Below, one piece after another: positions 7,146 to 7,401 of a stretch of 7,401 bases of DNA. The translations under genes were made by a program, and so were the position numbers. Source of the DNA: Candidatus Sabulitectum sp. (GTDB lineage Bacteria; Fermentibacterota; Fermentibacteria; Fermentibacterales; Fermentibacteraceae); the NCBI GenBank assembly GCA_023145935.1, contig JAGLDB010000088.1, positions 1-7,401 of the forward strand. Reading direction: 5' to 3'. The notes under the pieces are model-generated. The model made no database searches. It was not told where the DNA came from and was given only the letters and a program-made list of their open reading frames with translations. Position 1 is the first letter of the stretch; every line of letters starts with the position of its first letter.

Positions 7146-7401
7146 TGAGTATATACAAGCAGGCAAATGAACTTTCCATGGCGCTTTCCTCTCTTCTCAG
7201 GAAGATGAAGGAATCCATGGGAGAAGTTGAGGGTGTTCCAGTAGAGAACCGGGATGAGTATTCTCAATTCCAGTCGCTTCTTACAACTTCCGTATTTCTT
7301 CAGCGGGATCTCGACGAATTTCTTGATAAAGCAATGTCCGTTGGAGAGCAGGACCGTGAAGGCCCCATTGAAGTTCTTGACTTTTCAAGCGAATGGGATC
7401 G
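7145..7401 (+). CDS. helical protein of unknown function, 3' end outside window
   Basis: A frame opens at ATG 7145 and runs uninterrupted to the window end (85 full codons). It is absent from a list limited to complete frames because it is cut off. The start shares one base with the PAP2-hydrolase stop (TGATG) and has a Shine-Dalgarno, so it is the third gene of the right operon. The visible protein begins MSIYKQANELSMALSSLLRK, is rich in charged and helix-forming residues with no signal peptide or membrane segment, and shows a second probable helix around SVFLQRDLDEFLDKAMS (49-65). Acidic residues are common toward the end. I do not recognise the family; a cytoplasmic, possibly coiled-coil protein is all that can be said. 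Confidence 0.75.
   Translation, partial: MSIYKQANELSMALSSLLRKMKESMGEVEGVPVENRDEYSQFQSLLTTSVFLQRDLDEFLDKAMSVGEQDREGPIEVLDFSSEWD

Overview
The window is a tightly packed stretch of bacterial chromosome of moderate GC (29 of 60 bases in one line I counted). It carries seven protein genes, two of them cut by the window edges, and I see no RNA gene, CRISPR array, insertion sequence or phage gene. The families present (PIN-PhoH ATPase, DUF389, a B12-type radical SAM enzyme, PAP2 phosphatase) are widespread and do not fix a taxon. The membrane and envelope-type proteins and the large share of poorly characterised genes would fit an uncultured Gram-negative or candidate-phylum bacterium, but that is a guess.

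Left block, + strand (1-3079): the C-terminal part of a PhoH-type ATPase, then a membrane-anchored SGNH/GDSL-type hydrolase, then a DUF389 (TIGR00341-like) membrane protein. The genes overlap by 4 and 16 bases, so they look like one translationally coupled operon. It ends in a small hairpin plus a run of seven T that spans the DUF389 stop codon.

Middle (3071-4573, - strand): one B12-binding-domain type radical SAM protein. It converges on the DUF389 gene with a 9-base tail-to-tail overlap, so the left operon's terminator lies inside the last codons of this gene. A 95-base divergent spacer (4574-4668) separates its start from the right block and should hold both promoters.

Right block, + strand (4669-7401): an exported or membrane-associated protein with a transglutaminase-like fold whose catalytic triad appears to be lost, then a fusion of a PAP2 lipid phosphatase with an alpha/beta hydrolase, then the start of a small helical protein of unknown function. 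Overlaps of 4 and 1 bases again indicate an operon. All PAP2 and hydrolase catalytic motifs are intact.

The right block is the least ordinary part of the window: an apparently dead transglutaminase-like protein is coupled to a two-domain membrane enzyme that could remove phosphate and cleave an ester in lipid-linked substrates. A joint role in envelope lipid or carrier turnover is inference only. The rest consists of recognisable families in an unremarkable compact layout.
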